DNA from: Daejeonella rubra
Lineage (GTDB): Bacteria; Bacteroidota; Bacteroidia; Sphingobacteriales; Sphingobacteriaceae
Length of the DNA: 64,000 nucleotides
Direction of reading: 5' to 3'
Assembly (NCBI RefSeq): GCF_900103545.1
Contig: NZ_FNHH01000007.1
Coordinates: 62,001 to 126,000, forward strand
Position numbers and translations under genes: made by a program. Within the stretch, counting starts at the first letter, position 1. The number at the start of each line of letters is the position of its first letter. The notes under the pieces were generated by a model. It was not told the origin of the DNA. It made no database searches and saw only the letters and a program-made list of their open reading frames with translations. This document shows positions 45,281-54,125 of this stretch, piece by piece.

Positions 45281-46051
45281 TCAATTTTGAATAAAATCTG
45301 ATAGTGTGCTGAAGGTGTAATTCTTTCGTTTTAAATCACCAATAAATAGATCCATTCTTTCGATCATTTTTATTCCTGAGTTTTTACTCACATATCCGGG
45401 GAAGCCAAATCGATTTTTATCTTTCAGATCGGTGAATTCCCAGGGGTGGAAATAGATGTTCAGGTAGCCATCCTTTTTATAGGTTCTTTTGGCGAGCCAT
45501 GTATAAATTCGGAGTGGCAGATTATGAAAAGATAGCCAGAACAGGGGGAAGCGCAATACAGGACTAACAGAGGCCGGGATTTGCCATATGCCAGCCTCTT
45601 TAAAACGTGTTCTTGGCCGGCCTAAATTATTATACCGTCCGGGCAGCCAGGTCGGGTTGATGGAAGAATTATACAGATAGCCGGCTTTTCTGACTTCATT
45701 TTCATCAACAGGCTTCATTCTGGGCATTCTAAATCCGCTTATTTCCTGCGATGAAATCTCCTGAAGGGCTTTTCTGGATGTTGCAAGATGTGCCGGCTCA
45801 AATGCTGAATGGAAATAACCATGCGAAGCCAGCTCATGTCCGCTTTTGATTAATCGTTTGATCACATCAGGAGCATTTTGTGCAAAGATTACCGTACTGA
45901 AAAAGGTAGCTTTTACCTCATGTTTTTCCAGAATATCTAGAATATGGTTGGTTCCTCTTATGGATATCTCCATCTGGTCCTGAAATGATATTTCTTTTCC
46001 ATATTCCAGAGGCATATCAAACTCCTCTATATCAAAACTAAGAAGAATCAA
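45281..46051 (-). CDS. Polysaccharide deacetylase (NodB-type)
   Basis: A 256-residue carbohydrate esterase-4 enzyme expected to remove N-acetyl groups from a glycan. ILLSFDIEEFDMPLEYGK carries the first Asp pair region and HELASHGYFHSAFEPAHLA the two metal histidines. SGFRMPRMKPVDENEV and YFHPWEFTDL match the later motifs. It starts with a 4-base overlap (ATGA) on the preceding GT2 gene and shares an operon with it and the GT87 gene. Confidence 0.88.
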   Translation of the reverse strand: MILLSFDIEEFDMPLEYGKEISFQDQMEISIRGTNHILDILEKHEVKATFFSTVIFAQNAPDVIKRLIKSGHELASHGYFHSAFEPAHLATSRKALQEISSQEISGFRMPRMKPVDENEVRKAGYLYNSSINPTWLPGRYNNLGRPRTRFKEAGIWQIPASVSPVLRFPLFWLSFHNLPLRIYTWLAKRTYKKDGYLNIYFHPWEFTDLKDKNRFGFPGYVSKNSGIKMIERMDLFIGDLKRKNYTFSTLSDFIQN

Positions 46052-46992
46052 GACAGCTGTTCTTTAATATTAGTGGAACGAATGATATAATTTGGCCTGT
46101 TCTTTACCTGCATGAACATCTTACCGATATAGATTCCGATGATCCCTAAAATGATCAGTTTCAATCCGCCAAAGAATACAATTGTCATGATTATAGATGC
46201 CCAACCTGAAACCTCCTTCCCGGTATGAAAAGCATGTATCACATAGGGGATATAGAGAAGAGACAGGAAGGAGAGTGTAAAACCAAGATAGATAGCTGCA
46301 TATAAGGGTTTGACAGAAAAGGAGGTTACTCCCTGAAGTGCAAATTTTATCATTTTTTTTATGCTGTATTTACTTTTTCCGCAGTGGCGGGCACATGGAG
46401 CATATTCTACAGAGGTTTGCTTAAAACCTATCCATTTAAAGAGGCCTCTCAGAAAGGGTTCATTCTCATGAAAATTCCGGATCACAGAAACTACTTTTCT
46501 ATCGAGTAATCTGAAATCTGCAGATCCTGTTTCCAGCTCCACGTCAGACAGGCTGTTTAATGTCTTATAGAAGAGTTTTGATGATATTCGCTTCGCCATT
46601 GGAAGTTTTTTGTCCTCTAAACGAATGGTATAAACCACTTCAAAGCCTTTTTCCCATTTTGCCAATAATTCTGGTAAGAGTTCCGGTGGATGCTGAAGGT
46701 CGCAGTCCATACTGATCACACAATCGCCTTTCGCATTATCAAGACCAGCCTTCAAGGCAAGCTGATGACCGAAATTTCTGGAAAATTCAATAAAAAAAAT
46801 GTTGTCACTTTGGGGAATAAGTTTATCAATTGTTTCCATGGTAGTATCTGTGCAACCATCGGCTACAAGGATAATTTCATAGGAGTAATGGAGATTACTG
46901 AAAACTTTTTCTATCTCCGAACATATTCTTACAATGTTTTCTGATTCATTGAATGCGGGTATTACTATAGAGACTAACTTATTCGATACCAT
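46048..46992 (-). CDS. GT2 glycosyltransferase, DPM1/GtrB-like, with two C-terminal helices
   Basis: A 314-residue enzyme that probably transfers a sugar to undecaprenyl phosphate. VSIVIPAFNESENIVRICSE and LVADGCTDTTMETID make the donor site. FSRNFGHQLALKAGLDNAKG and VISMDCDLQHPPELLPEL (DxD-type) are typical of the GtrB/ArnC group. Two membrane helices lie near residues 232-252 and 265-290. It overlaps the GT87 gene by 14 bases and the deacetylase gene by 4. Confidence 0.88.
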   Translation of the reverse strand: MVSNKLVSIVIPAFNESENIVRICSEIEKVFSNLHYSYEIILVADGCTDTTMETIDKLIPQSDNIFFIEFSRNFGHQLALKAGLDNAKGDCVISMDCDLQHPPELLPELLAKWEKGFEVVYTIRLEDKKLPMAKRISSKLFYKTLNSLSDVELETGSADFRLLDRKVVSVIRNFHENEPFLRGLFKWIGFKQTSVEYAPCARHCGKSKYSIKKMIKFALQGVTSFSVKPLYAAIYLGFTLSFLSLLYIPYVIHAFHTGKEVSGWASIIMTIVFFGGLKLIILGIIGIYIGKMFMQVKNRPNYIIRSTNIKEQLS

Positions 46993-48163
46993 AGTTTTTG
47001 TAATTCTTGAAATCCAATTTTAACATTTGATAAATTATTGTGAACCAGATCAACACACAAGGAAGCGCTTTGAGTGAATATGGTTTGATATACTGATCGC
47101 GAATGAACTTTGGGAATAGGTCTGAAGGAGACATACTGGTTAAAATAAATGCGAAAACGAATAAAAAGATGATTCCTTTATTTTTAGGTGAAGGCTGGAT
47201 CATGAACCAGATCGCAACACCCGCAAAGGCTATGATATAGGTTGGCGACTCAGAGCCGGAACTAAAGATCACTGTAAATATTAAAACGGAGGATAAGAGC
47301 ATCAGTCGGAAAGGTGTATGCTTGAACTGGTCTATTCTTGTATATGGCAGAAGGAATAAAAGTAATCCTCCGGCGAGGAAAGGAAGATTTGGAATGCTTG
47401 CATCCTGCATCACCCGTCGTACGATTCCCATCAATGAGATGTCCTGCATGGATGTTAAAGAGGCATTATGCATATTTTTTTCAGTAAGCGAACTGTACCA
47501 GTCGGCATAAGATCTGATCACATAATCAGTTGATGACAGCATGGCTGGCAGGATCAATAGAACAGCAATGGAGGCTATGCCTGAGAAAATGAACCTCCAC
47601 TTATTCCTGCTGAAAAAGAAAAATGCCAGTCCTACTATTCCATACAGTTTTATAAGGGTCCCTAAGGCGATGACAAAGGCCGATTTTGCTTCTTTCTGAC
47701 TGATCAGATAGGAGAAGCTAAGCATAATCAGGCCAGTCAATCCAACATTGAACTGGAAGCTTAATAAGGCTACCAGAGCTTCATGGGCACAGACCAGGGC
47801 TATGATGGACCTTGTTCTTATGGGTAAGGGCAGACTGTAAAAGCCCAGGCACAGAATGAGCGCATTGGCAATATTCCAGAGTGAAGTTCCAAGGGCATCA
47901 GGTAATAACGCGAAGGGAGCAATGATCAGAGCGAAAACGGGACCGTAATGATTTGAATCGCCATATTCAAGGGGGTATTCTTCATAGAGCGACTTTTCTT
48001 CCAGGCTATGCAGAAAGGTATATTTAAAAATCTTATAGTTGTTATAGTGACCGCGTGTGTATTGCTTGATGCCCGTGACCAGGGCAATAGCAATGAACAG
48101 AGACATAACAAATCTCTTATCTAATAAAATCGTAATGATCCTTTTGATTTTTTCTGAATTCAC
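46979..48163 (-). CDS. GT87-like membrane glycosyltransferase (DUF2029 family)
   Basis: A 394-residue membrane protein with about nine to ten helices. The loop with EEYPLEYGDSNHYGPVFALI contains the conserved acidic region of the family after the first helix. ALGTLIKLYGIVGLAFFFF is the central conserved helix, in line with polyprenyl-phosphomannose-dependent mannosyltransferases. A Dpm/GtrB-like enzyme next door could supply its lipid-linked sugar. It is the first gene of the set; the 295-base upstream gap holds a weak hairpin and no gene. Confidence 0.82.
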   Translation of the reverse strand: MNSEKIKRIITILLDKRFVMSLFIAIALVTGIKQYTRGHYNNYKIFKYTFLHSLEEKSLYEEYPLEYGDSNHYGPVFALIIAPFALLPDALGTSLWNIANALILCLGFYSLPLPIRTRSIIALVCAHEALVALLSFQFNVGLTGLIMLSFSYLISQKEAKSAFVIALGTLIKLYGIVGLAFFFFSRNKWRFIFSGIASIAVLLILPAMLSSTDYVIRSYADWYSSLTEKNMHNASLTSMQDISLMGIVRRVMQDASIPNLPFLAGGLLLFLLPYTRIDQFKHTPFRLMLLSSVLIFTVIFSSGSESPTYIIAFAGVAIWFMIQPSPKNKGIIFLFVFAFILTSMSPSDLFPKFIRDQYIKPYSLKALPCVLIWFTIIYQMLKLDFKNYKNYGIE

Positions 48164-48367
48164 CTTATAAAAACTCTAATCTGTAAAATTTCCATTTTAG
48201 TTAAAATCAAAAGGTTTAATTGTAATTGAAATATTACACTATCTAAAAGTAGAAATATTTTTAAGAATTCACAGGAAAAGAGTTTTTTATAACAGTAGTG
48301 GATGAGGACCGCTGGTTTTAATTTGAATGTTTTATTTTGCTGATGCCTATCATTAAAGTAAAATACA

Positions 48368-48387
48368 GGCTATTTAACAAAATAGCC
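48368..48387. terminator. AT-rich hairpin downstream of osmC
   Basis: GGCTATTT and AAATAGCC pair around a 4-base loop, about 70 bases past the osmC stop. The T-tract on the minus strand (TGTATTTTA) is weak. The rest of the gap 48164-48458 shows nothing else I can support. Confidence 0.45.
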
Positions 48388-48458
48388 CATAGCGATGGAC
48401 TTGAGTCTTTAACTACGAGCAACTCAATCAAAGGTGTCATAAATTAGTAGAGTATTCT

Positions 48459-48866
48459 TTAAACTTTATTATTCACCTCCTGTGTCAGGATCTCTATGGG
48501 GTTGCTCAATAACTTATGGACAGGGCATGCATTGGCAATTGCGATCAGTCTTGCCCTTTGCTCTTCACTTAAGTTGCCGATCAGTTCAATTTTTCTTGAG
48601 ATATCAGTTTGGCTTCGGGCTTCACTCTGTTTTACCTCAATTTCCAGATTTACTTCCTGCAGTTCCCAGGCTTTCCTATCGGCATACATACGCAGGGTTG
48701 CAGATGTGCAAGCAGCCAGTGCGGCACCAATCAGTTCTAATGGTGAAAATCCTGCATTCTGACCACCTGATGAAACAGGTTCATCAGCTATGATTATATT
48801 TCCTCCCGGCGACCAGATCTTAACTTTGTATAATTCCTTGCCGATATGAGATCTAACTGAAGCCAT
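48459..48866 (-). CDS. OsmC-family peroxidase/stress protein
   Basis: A 135-residue protein of the OsmC/Ohr superfamily, which reduces organic hydroperoxides with two cysteines. The first Cys is in ALAACTSATLRMYADRK and the second in NACPVHKLLSNPIE. This places it with the YhfA/OsmC-like subgroup rather than strict Ohr. It is the last gene of the stress-type cluster and follows the pirin gene by 5 bases. Confidence 0.9.
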   Translation of the reverse strand: MASVRSHIGKELYKVKIWSPGGNIIIADEPVSSGGQNAGFSPLELIGAALAACTSATLRMYADRKAWELQEVNLEIEVKQSEARSQTDISRKIELIGNLSEEQRARLIAIANACPVHKLLSNPIEILTQEVNNKV

Positions 48867-48871
48867 ATAAT

Positions 48872-49756
48872 TTATTTTTTGATTCTTGATGGGTAGGGAA
48901 CAAATTCATTTTCTTCTCCCTTTATTTTCGGGAATTTTTGTGCGATCCATTTTTCGCGTGCTTCCGCAAGTGTTTCTTTACTGCTGCTTACAAAATTCCA
49001 GTCGATAAAACGTTCTTCAGGGAAAACCTCTCCACCAAAGATATAAATGACAGTGTTTGCTTCCATAACGAATTCGCAAATTGAACTGTCCTTCGCAACT
49101 AAAAGCTGTTTAGGCTGGTAGGTATTTCCATCGCTTTCAATGCTTCCTTCAAGAATATACAATCCCGCTTCTCCATATAGTTCATGTCCGATCGTAATGG
49201 TTTGTCGTTTACTGCTCTTAATTTCAAGCATATACAATTTACTAAAAACCGGAACTGCAGACCTTCTGCCAAATGCCTCTCCTGCTATAAGCTTAAAATC
49301 AATATCTCCCTCAGTCCAGGAGGGGATCTGTGTACTGTCAATATGAAAGAATTCAGGCTCCATCTGCTCGAGTTCTTTAGGTAAGGCAACCCATATTTGC
49401 AGTCCATGCATATGTTTTTCAGAATGACGCAGGTATTCTGGTGTACGTTCAGAATGAACTATTCCTTTTCCCGCTGTCATCCAGTTTACTGCTCCCGGCA
49501 TGATCTCGACTTCGTTCCCGAGGCTATCCCTGTGCATGATGCTTCCCTCAAATAGAAATGTGAGAGTGGAAAGTCCGATATGTGGATGAGGTAAAACATC
49601 GAAATTTTCGCGTTCAGACATTTTTATCGGTCCCATATGGTCGATGAAGATAAAGGGACCGACCATTCTTTTCTCGCGGAATGGAAGTAAACGGCCAACC
49701 AGGAAGTTTCCTATGCTGGCTGCCCGTTCCTCGATAATCATTTCAATTGTTGACAT
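48872..49756 (-). CDS. Pirin-family protein (bicupin)
   Basis: A 294-residue two-cupin protein. The metal site reads LPHPHIGLSTLTFLFEGSIM with the later HSERTPE, giving three His and a Glu. Pirins of this type may be quercetin dioxygenase-like or redox sensors; the actual substrate is unknown. It has a tandem partner pirin 21 bases upstream. The length fits the YhaK/PirA long group. Confidence 0.9.
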   Translation of the reverse strand: MSTIEMIIEERAASIGNFLVGRLLPFREKRMVGPFIFIDHMGPIKMSERENFDVLPHPHIGLSTLTFLFEGSIMHRDSLGNEVEIMPGAVNWMTAGKGIVHSERTPEYLRHSEKHMHGLQIWVALPKELEQMEPEFFHIDSTQIPSWTEGDIDFKLIAGEAFGRRSAVPVFSKLYMLEIKSSKRQTITIGHELYGEAGLYILEGSIESDGNTYQPKQLLVAKDSSICEFVMEANTVIYIFGGEVFPEERFIDWNFVSSSKETLAEAREKWIAQKFPKIKGEENEFVPYPSRIKK

Positions 49757-49777
49757 AAACAGATCTTATTTATTTTT

Positions 49778-50488
49778 TCAGGCCATTGGTACTTCCATCA
49801 ATAGTATCTCTGCATCTGAGTTAGCACTGATCGTAAATTTATCAATATCCCAGATGCCAAAACCATCTCGGGTATTCAGTTTTTGGTCATTGATGTTTAC
49901 ATCCCCGCTAAGAATGAAAGCATAAACGCCATTTCCTGTACCATTTATTGCGTAATCAGTATTGAACCCTTTGTCCAGTTTACCTAAGTGAAACCAGGCA
50001 TTCTGCTGGATCCAAACTCCCGGATCTTTGGGATCAGGACTCAGGATCTGCTGGAGTTTGTTGTGTCGGTCTTCCGGATTTAAAGTGATCTGATCGTAGC
50101 GGGGTTGTACATTTCTTTTGTTTGGAAGTACCCAGATCTGTAAGAATTTTACACCTTTATCAGCGTTTTTGTTGTACTCGCTATGCGTAATACCTGTTCC
50201 GGCACTCATTACCTGTATATCACCCTTTTTGATCACAGTTTTATTGCCCATGCTGTCTTTATGTTCCAGATCACCCTCCAATGGAATAGAAATAATTTCC
50301 ATGTTGTCGTGAGGGTGGGCTCCGAATCCCATTCCTGCATCTACACTATCGTCATTTAACACTCTCAGAGCACCAAAGTTCATTCGTTCCGGATTATAAT
50401 ATCCGGCAAAGCTGAAGCTATGTTTACTATGCAGCCAGCCGTGATTTGCATCACCACGGGTATCGGCCTTATGAAGTACTGTTTTCAT
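49778..50488 (-). CDS. Pirin-family protein (YhhW-like)
   Basis: A 236-residue bicupin of the YhhW type, some of which have quercetinase activity. The metal site GFGAHPHDNMEIISIPLEG with THSEYN is intact, and LQIWVLPNKRNVQPRYDQ is the conserved inter-cupin motif. Together with the longer pirin just downstream it forms a pair, which is not a close duplicate given the different lengths. Confidence 0.9.
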   Translation of the reverse strand: MKTVLHKADTRGDANHGWLHSKHSFSFAGYYNPERMNFGALRVLNDDSVDAGMGFGAHPHDNMEIISIPLEGDLEHKDSMGNKTVIKKGDIQVMSAGTGITHSEYNKNADKGVKFLQIWVLPNKRNVQPRYDQITLNPEDRHNKLQQILSPDPKDPGVWIQQNAWFHLGKLDKGFNTDYAINGTGNGVYAFILSGDVNINDQKLNTRDGFGIWDIDKFTISANSDAEILLMEVPMA

Positions 50489-50506
50489 TGTTCTTGTATT
50501 GTAAAA

Positions 50507-51298
50507 TTAAACAAAACCGTAACTGTTTGACTGCCCGCCATCAATGGCTATTGTTTGTCCGCTTACATAAGAACAATCCTCGCTCATTAAAAATACAACA
50601 AGTTTGCCAACCTCTTCAGGCAATCCCAGGCGTTTTGTTGGGTTAAACTGTGCATATTCGGTTTCTGCTTTTTTCGGATCAGCTGGATTGATCTCTCTGA
50701 AAGCTTCGGCAACCATTGGGGTAAGGATCGCTCCCGGGGCAATGGCATTTGTTAAGATACCATATCTGCTGTATTCCAAAGCTGCATTTTTGGTAATTCC
50801 GCTAACAGCATGTTTGGTTGCAACATAGGGAGTTTGATTCATAACACCACGTATTCCACCAACAGATGCCACATTTACTATGCGACCATAGTTCTGTTTT
50901 TGCATGACCGGAATAATGTAGCGCATACCGTAATAAACTCCCATCAGGTTAATGTCTATCACTTTTTTGAATACATCTAAATCATAATCGGCTAAGAGCG
51001 CCTGTTTGCCTTCAATTCCGGCATTATTATAAAATCCATCAATTCGTCCATAGGTTTTTACGGTTTCATCAACATAGGCCTTTACTGCCTCTTCTTTTGA
51101 AACATCAGCAACAAGTGTTAGAACTTTTGCTTCAGGGTAAGCTTTTAGTATGCTTGTTTTTGCATCTTCCAAAGCTTTGGCATTATAGTCTATCAGACTA
51201 AGTTTTGCGCCTTCCTTTGCAGCCTCAATAGCAGTAGCTAATCCCAGTCCCATACCGGCACCGGTAATTACAATGATCTTATTCTCTAATTTTTTCAT
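50507..51298 (-). CDS. Short-chain dehydrogenase/reductase
   Basis: A classical SDR of 263 residues from the ATG at 51298 (MKKLENKIIVITGAG); an upstream in-frame ATG would add eight residues. NAD(P) binding is by VITGAGMGLGLATA and NNAGIEG; the catalytic set is Ser in NVASVGG and YVATK. The Asp after strand 2 (LIDYNAKAL) favours NAD. Substrate unknown. It lies between yceI and the pirin pair. Confidence 0.92.
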   Translation of the reverse strand: MKKLENKIIVITGAGMGLGLATAIEAAKEGAKLSLIDYNAKALEDAKTSILKAYPEAKVLTLVADVSKEEAVKAYVDETVKTYGRIDGFYNNAGIEGKQALLADYDLDVFKKVIDINLMGVYYGMRYIIPVMQKQNYGRIVNVASVGGIRGVMNQTPYVATKHAVSGITKNAALEYSRYGILTNAIAPGAILTPMVAEAFREINPADPKKAETEYAQFNPTKRLGLPEEVGKLVVFLMSEDCSYVSGQTIAIDGGQSNSYGFV

Positions 51299-51371
51299 GA
51301 TCGTTATATTTTGTTCATTCAATGAATAAAAGGACGTTTGTTCAAATTATTTATCGGATGAAGGTTTAAAA

Positions 51372-51908
51372 TTATGCTTGTTTTACAAACTGTACTTCAG
51401 CGTTGATCCTAACCTCCTCGCTGACCATTACTCCACCGGCCTCAAGTGCTGCATTCCAGTTCAATCCCCAGTCTTTTCTGTTGATCTTCCCGCTGAGCGA
51501 AAAACCTGCTTTTTCATTTCCATAAGGATCTTTCATCAATCCGCCGAATTCAACATCGAAGGAAACCTCCTTAGAAACATCTTTGATTGTTAGCATTCCT
51601 TTTAACTGGTAGTTATCCTCATCAAGTTTTGTAAAAGATGTACCCTCAAAGCTTAGTTCTTTATAGGTTGCTGCATCAAAAAAATCGGCACTTTGTAAAT
51701 GTGCATCACGGTCGGTATTATTGGTAAAGATCGATGAAGCATCAATGTTTGCCTTAACTTTAGCTTTACTAAAGTCTGTTCCAACGGAGGTGATGCTTGC
51801 ATTAAAATTTCTGAATTCACCTTTAACATTGGTGATCATAAGGTGCTTTACCTTGAACACGATCTCACTATGCGTAGGGTCTAAAACCCAGGATGTTTGG
51901 TTTTCCAT
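51372..51908 (-). CDS. YceI-family lipid-binding protein
   Basis: A 178-residue lipocalin-like beta-barrel that in other species binds isoprenoids such as octaprenyl compounds. WVLDPTHSEIVFKVKHLM and the later FSLSGKINRKDWGLNWNAAL are the family hallmarks. Unlike many members it has no signal peptide, so it should be cytoplasmic here. It heads the SDR-pirin-pirin-OsmC run on the minus strand. Confidence 0.9.
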   Translation of the reverse strand: MENQTSWVLDPTHSEIVFKVKHLMITNVKGEFRNFNASITSVGTDFSKAKVKANIDASSIFTNNTDRDAHLQSADFFDAATYKELSFEGTSFTKLDEDNYQLKGMLTIKDVSKEVSFDVEFGGLMKDPYGNEKAGFSLSGKINRKDWGLNWNAALEAGGVMVSEEVRINAEVQFVKQA

Positions 51909-52017
51909 TTTCTTATTTTATTGTTGTGAAACTTTTTTAGTTGTTTTGACAATACAAAGGTCGAACAAACTCAAAGGCTTATTGTTCACATAGGTTAATA
52001 AATGAAATGGCTTGTTT

Positions 52018-52605
52018 TTATTTAGAATGCCCCTTTTCATTGCGGATCCGGCTCAGCGACTGGGGTTTTATTCCCAGATAGGAGGCAATTAGGTATTGTG
52101 GGATGCGCTGGATAAAATCAGGGTGAAGTTTAGAAAATTCATGGTAACGATGCTCTGCATCTTCACTATTTGTTTTTGCGAGACGATACTGCTGTGAAAT
52201 GAAGGCATTCTGGATCAGAATTCTGAAAAAATGCTCAAAATGATGATTGCTATTGCAGATATTCTCAAAATTTTCTCTGTTCAGCACTAAAATTTTGCTT
52301 GGTTCCAGGGTTTCTATTGAATAAATGCCTGGTTTTCCTGAGAAAAAACTGAAATGGTCAGTAATCCAATATCCCTCCAGTGCAAACTGCATGGCATGCT
52401 TTTCACCATGTTCGTTGACAAAATAGCTATAGGCTGATCCTTTCAGAATAAAGTAGACGTATTTACAGTGTTCTCCTTCTTCTGCCAGAAATGATTTTTT
52501 ATCAAAAGTACGGGTAAATAAATAGCTGCTGAAGAGCTCAAATTCCTCATCCTTTACCAGTTTTCCGATAGTTCGCTGAATATTTTGTCTGAGTAGATCC
52601 TCCAT
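52018..52605 (-). CDS. Crp/Fnr-family transcriptional regulator
   Basis: A 195-residue regulator with a cyclic-nucleotide-type sensor domain (about 15-120, including EEGEHCKYVYFILKGSAYSY) and a C-terminal helix-turn-helix, YLIASYLGIKPQSLSRIRNE. It lacks the Fnr cysteine cluster. The tight position upstream of yceI and the stress cluster suggests it controls that run. TTGTTCA-like words recur in the nearby upstream gaps, but no site can be proved by eye. Confidence 0.88.
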   Translation of the reverse strand: MEDLLRQNIQRTIGKLVKDEEFELFSSYLFTRTFDKKSFLAEEGEHCKYVYFILKGSAYSYFVNEHGEKHAMQFALEGYWITDHFSFFSGKPGIYSIETLEPSKILVLNRENFENICNSNHHFEHFFRILIQNAFISQQYRLAKTNSEDAEHRYHEFSKLHPDFIQRIPQYLIASYLGIKPQSLSRIRNEKGHSK

Positions 52606-52628
52606 TTAACTCAAATTAGGCATTTATA

Positions 52629-53414
52629 TTATTTATTGCAATCTATTCCATCCAGCATATGTGCCAGAATTGGCTGACATTTTTCTTTACAGCAGGGATA
52701 ATAATTTGTATGCTTCCATTGAGCTGACTTTGGCGATTTTCCCCACCAGAATTCTGCAATGGCCAGTGGTTTCATTTGATGCTGAAAAGCATACTGCAAA
52801 AGTTTTGGCCCTGCACATTCGCCTGCCCCTGCAGGTGGATTTTTATAAGATGCAGCCTTAAAAATTTCATTCAGGCTCTTTATTTCTCCTCTTTGATTCA
52901 GAAAATTATAGTGATTGAAGAGTTCATTTTGCAGGGTATTAGAATGGATTTTTCTGTTTTTTTTAAGAAGGCTGATCTTTTCTTTTTGATCTTCTTCCAT
53001 CAATACTTCAGCTTCTTTGATCTCTTTATTCATGCGGTTTAGCTCCGCCATTCCATCGTTAAGGAAGCTATCCTGATGAAGACTGTCATAAACCGGCGGT
53101 ACAAATTTGGAATGATGATTTCCTCCTGCCAGTTTACCAGAAAATGCGGCAAGGTATCCCAGTTCATTTTTTGAATTTTGAACAGCTAAAACACCGAACA
53201 TCTTGCCAATTATACTTCCTTCCTGTCCCGGACTTAGGCCAAAATTATGTTCCCAATCTTTCTGATTGCTAAGATATGCCTGTAATTGCTTTGCAGCTAG
53301 GAGGCATAGGGGATGAGGTTTATTATCCTTCAGGAAACTAAACCGCTCAGGCACTTCTGTTGAACTGCTAAATGGTGTGAAGAATGGATCCTGAGAATCT
53401 GTTGTTGGAGACAA
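52629..53414 (-). CDS. Orphan N-terminal domain of the Bacteroidota RluA pseudouridine synthases
   Basis: The 261-residue protein matches the N-terminal half of the long (about 550-residue) RluA-type proteins found in Bacteroidota. It carries IIGKMFGVLAVQN (68-80), GYLAAFSGKLAGG, FVPPVYDSL, PPAGAGECAGPKLLQYAF (193-210), LAIAEFWWGKSP and the cysteine-rich YYPCCKEKCQPILAHMLDG at the end. The catalytic half with HRLDxxTSG is missing; a stop follows at the usual junction and the next gene is the unrelated Crp/Fnr gene 23 bases on. The start is TTG (53414), since no ATG lies upstream in frame. Function of the domain alone is unknown. Confidence 0.8.
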   Translation of the reverse strand: MSPTTDSQDPFFTPFSSSTEVPERFSFLKDNKPHPLCLLAAKQLQAYLSNQKDWEHNFGLSPGQEGSIIGKMFGVLAVQNSKNELGYLAAFSGKLAGGNHHSKFVPPVYDSLHQDSFLNDGMAELNRMNKEIKEAEVLMEEDQKEKISLLKKNRKIHSNTLQNELFNHYNFLNQRGEIKSLNEIFKAASYKNPPAGAGECAGPKLLQYAFQHQMKPLAIAEFWWGKSPKSAQWKHTNYYPCCKEKCQPILAHMLDGIDCNK

Positions 53415-53518
53415 ATTTTATGGTTGATGGCTTTATTATTCCAGCGGGACAAATATATTAAACCTGATCCGCCAGATAAATTTTACTTATTGAATGATTT
53501 ACATTTCAGGACAATCAT

Positions 53519-54052
53519 TTATTTTTTACTTAAGTCATTTACCCTGGCAGCTAATTGCTCAAATGATAAGCGGTCACTGTTATTCTTTCCTACATAACGA
53601 TAAACTTCTTTGCCATTTGGCCCGAAAAGGATGGTTGCCGGATAATGTACCAGCTGATTATGAAATTTATAGCCATCAGGAATGTTCAGCTGTTTAGCCA
53701 GCTGGGCATCCGGATCACGGTAGATTGGAAAGTTTTTCAGGTCTTCAGAGGCCAGCTTTCCCGACCAGGATCTGATCTCCAGCTCACTGTCAGGCTTAAT
53801 AAATACCTGTACTACATTTTTAAGAGTTTTTGCTTTGCTGAAATAGTCCTGAGTATGGCGAATACAATATGGACATTCTGTTTTAAGCAGGAAATGGAGG
53901 GCAACGAATTTGCCTTTTTCTTTGCTTAATACAAACTGACGGTCATCTGTTGCTGAACTAAGTCTGATGATTGCCGGCACCTGAGCTTGCACTATTGAAC
54001 TAATAACAGATATTAAAAAGAGTATGGTTAAAATGCTGTATTTCACTTTCAT
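53519..54052 (-). CDS. Secreted redoxin (thioredoxin fold, AhpC/TSA-like)
   Basis: A 177-residue protein from the ATG at 54052, with the signal KYSILTILFLISVISSIVQAQ. The fold shows FVALHFLLKTECPYCIRHT with the CPYC redox pair at about residues 63-66, and PATILFGPNGKEVYRYVGK as the cis-proline region. It would act on periplasmic thiols or peroxides. It stands between the RluA-N domain gene and the prohibitin gene. Confidence 0.82.
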   Translation of the reverse strand: MKVKYSILTILFLISVISSIVQAQVPAIIRLSSATDDRQFVLSKEKGKFVALHFLLKTECPYCIRHTQDYFSKAKTLKNVVQVFIKPDSELEIRSWSGKLASEDLKNFPIYRDPDAQLAKQLNIPDGYKFHNQLVHYPATILFGPNGKEVYRYVGKNNSDRLSFEQLAARVNDLSKK

Positions 54053-54125
54053 AAAACAATTTTTATTTTGAAAATCGATGTTTGACAAGGTCAATTTCAA
54101 ATCTGCCAACTCAGAAGCACTTAAA

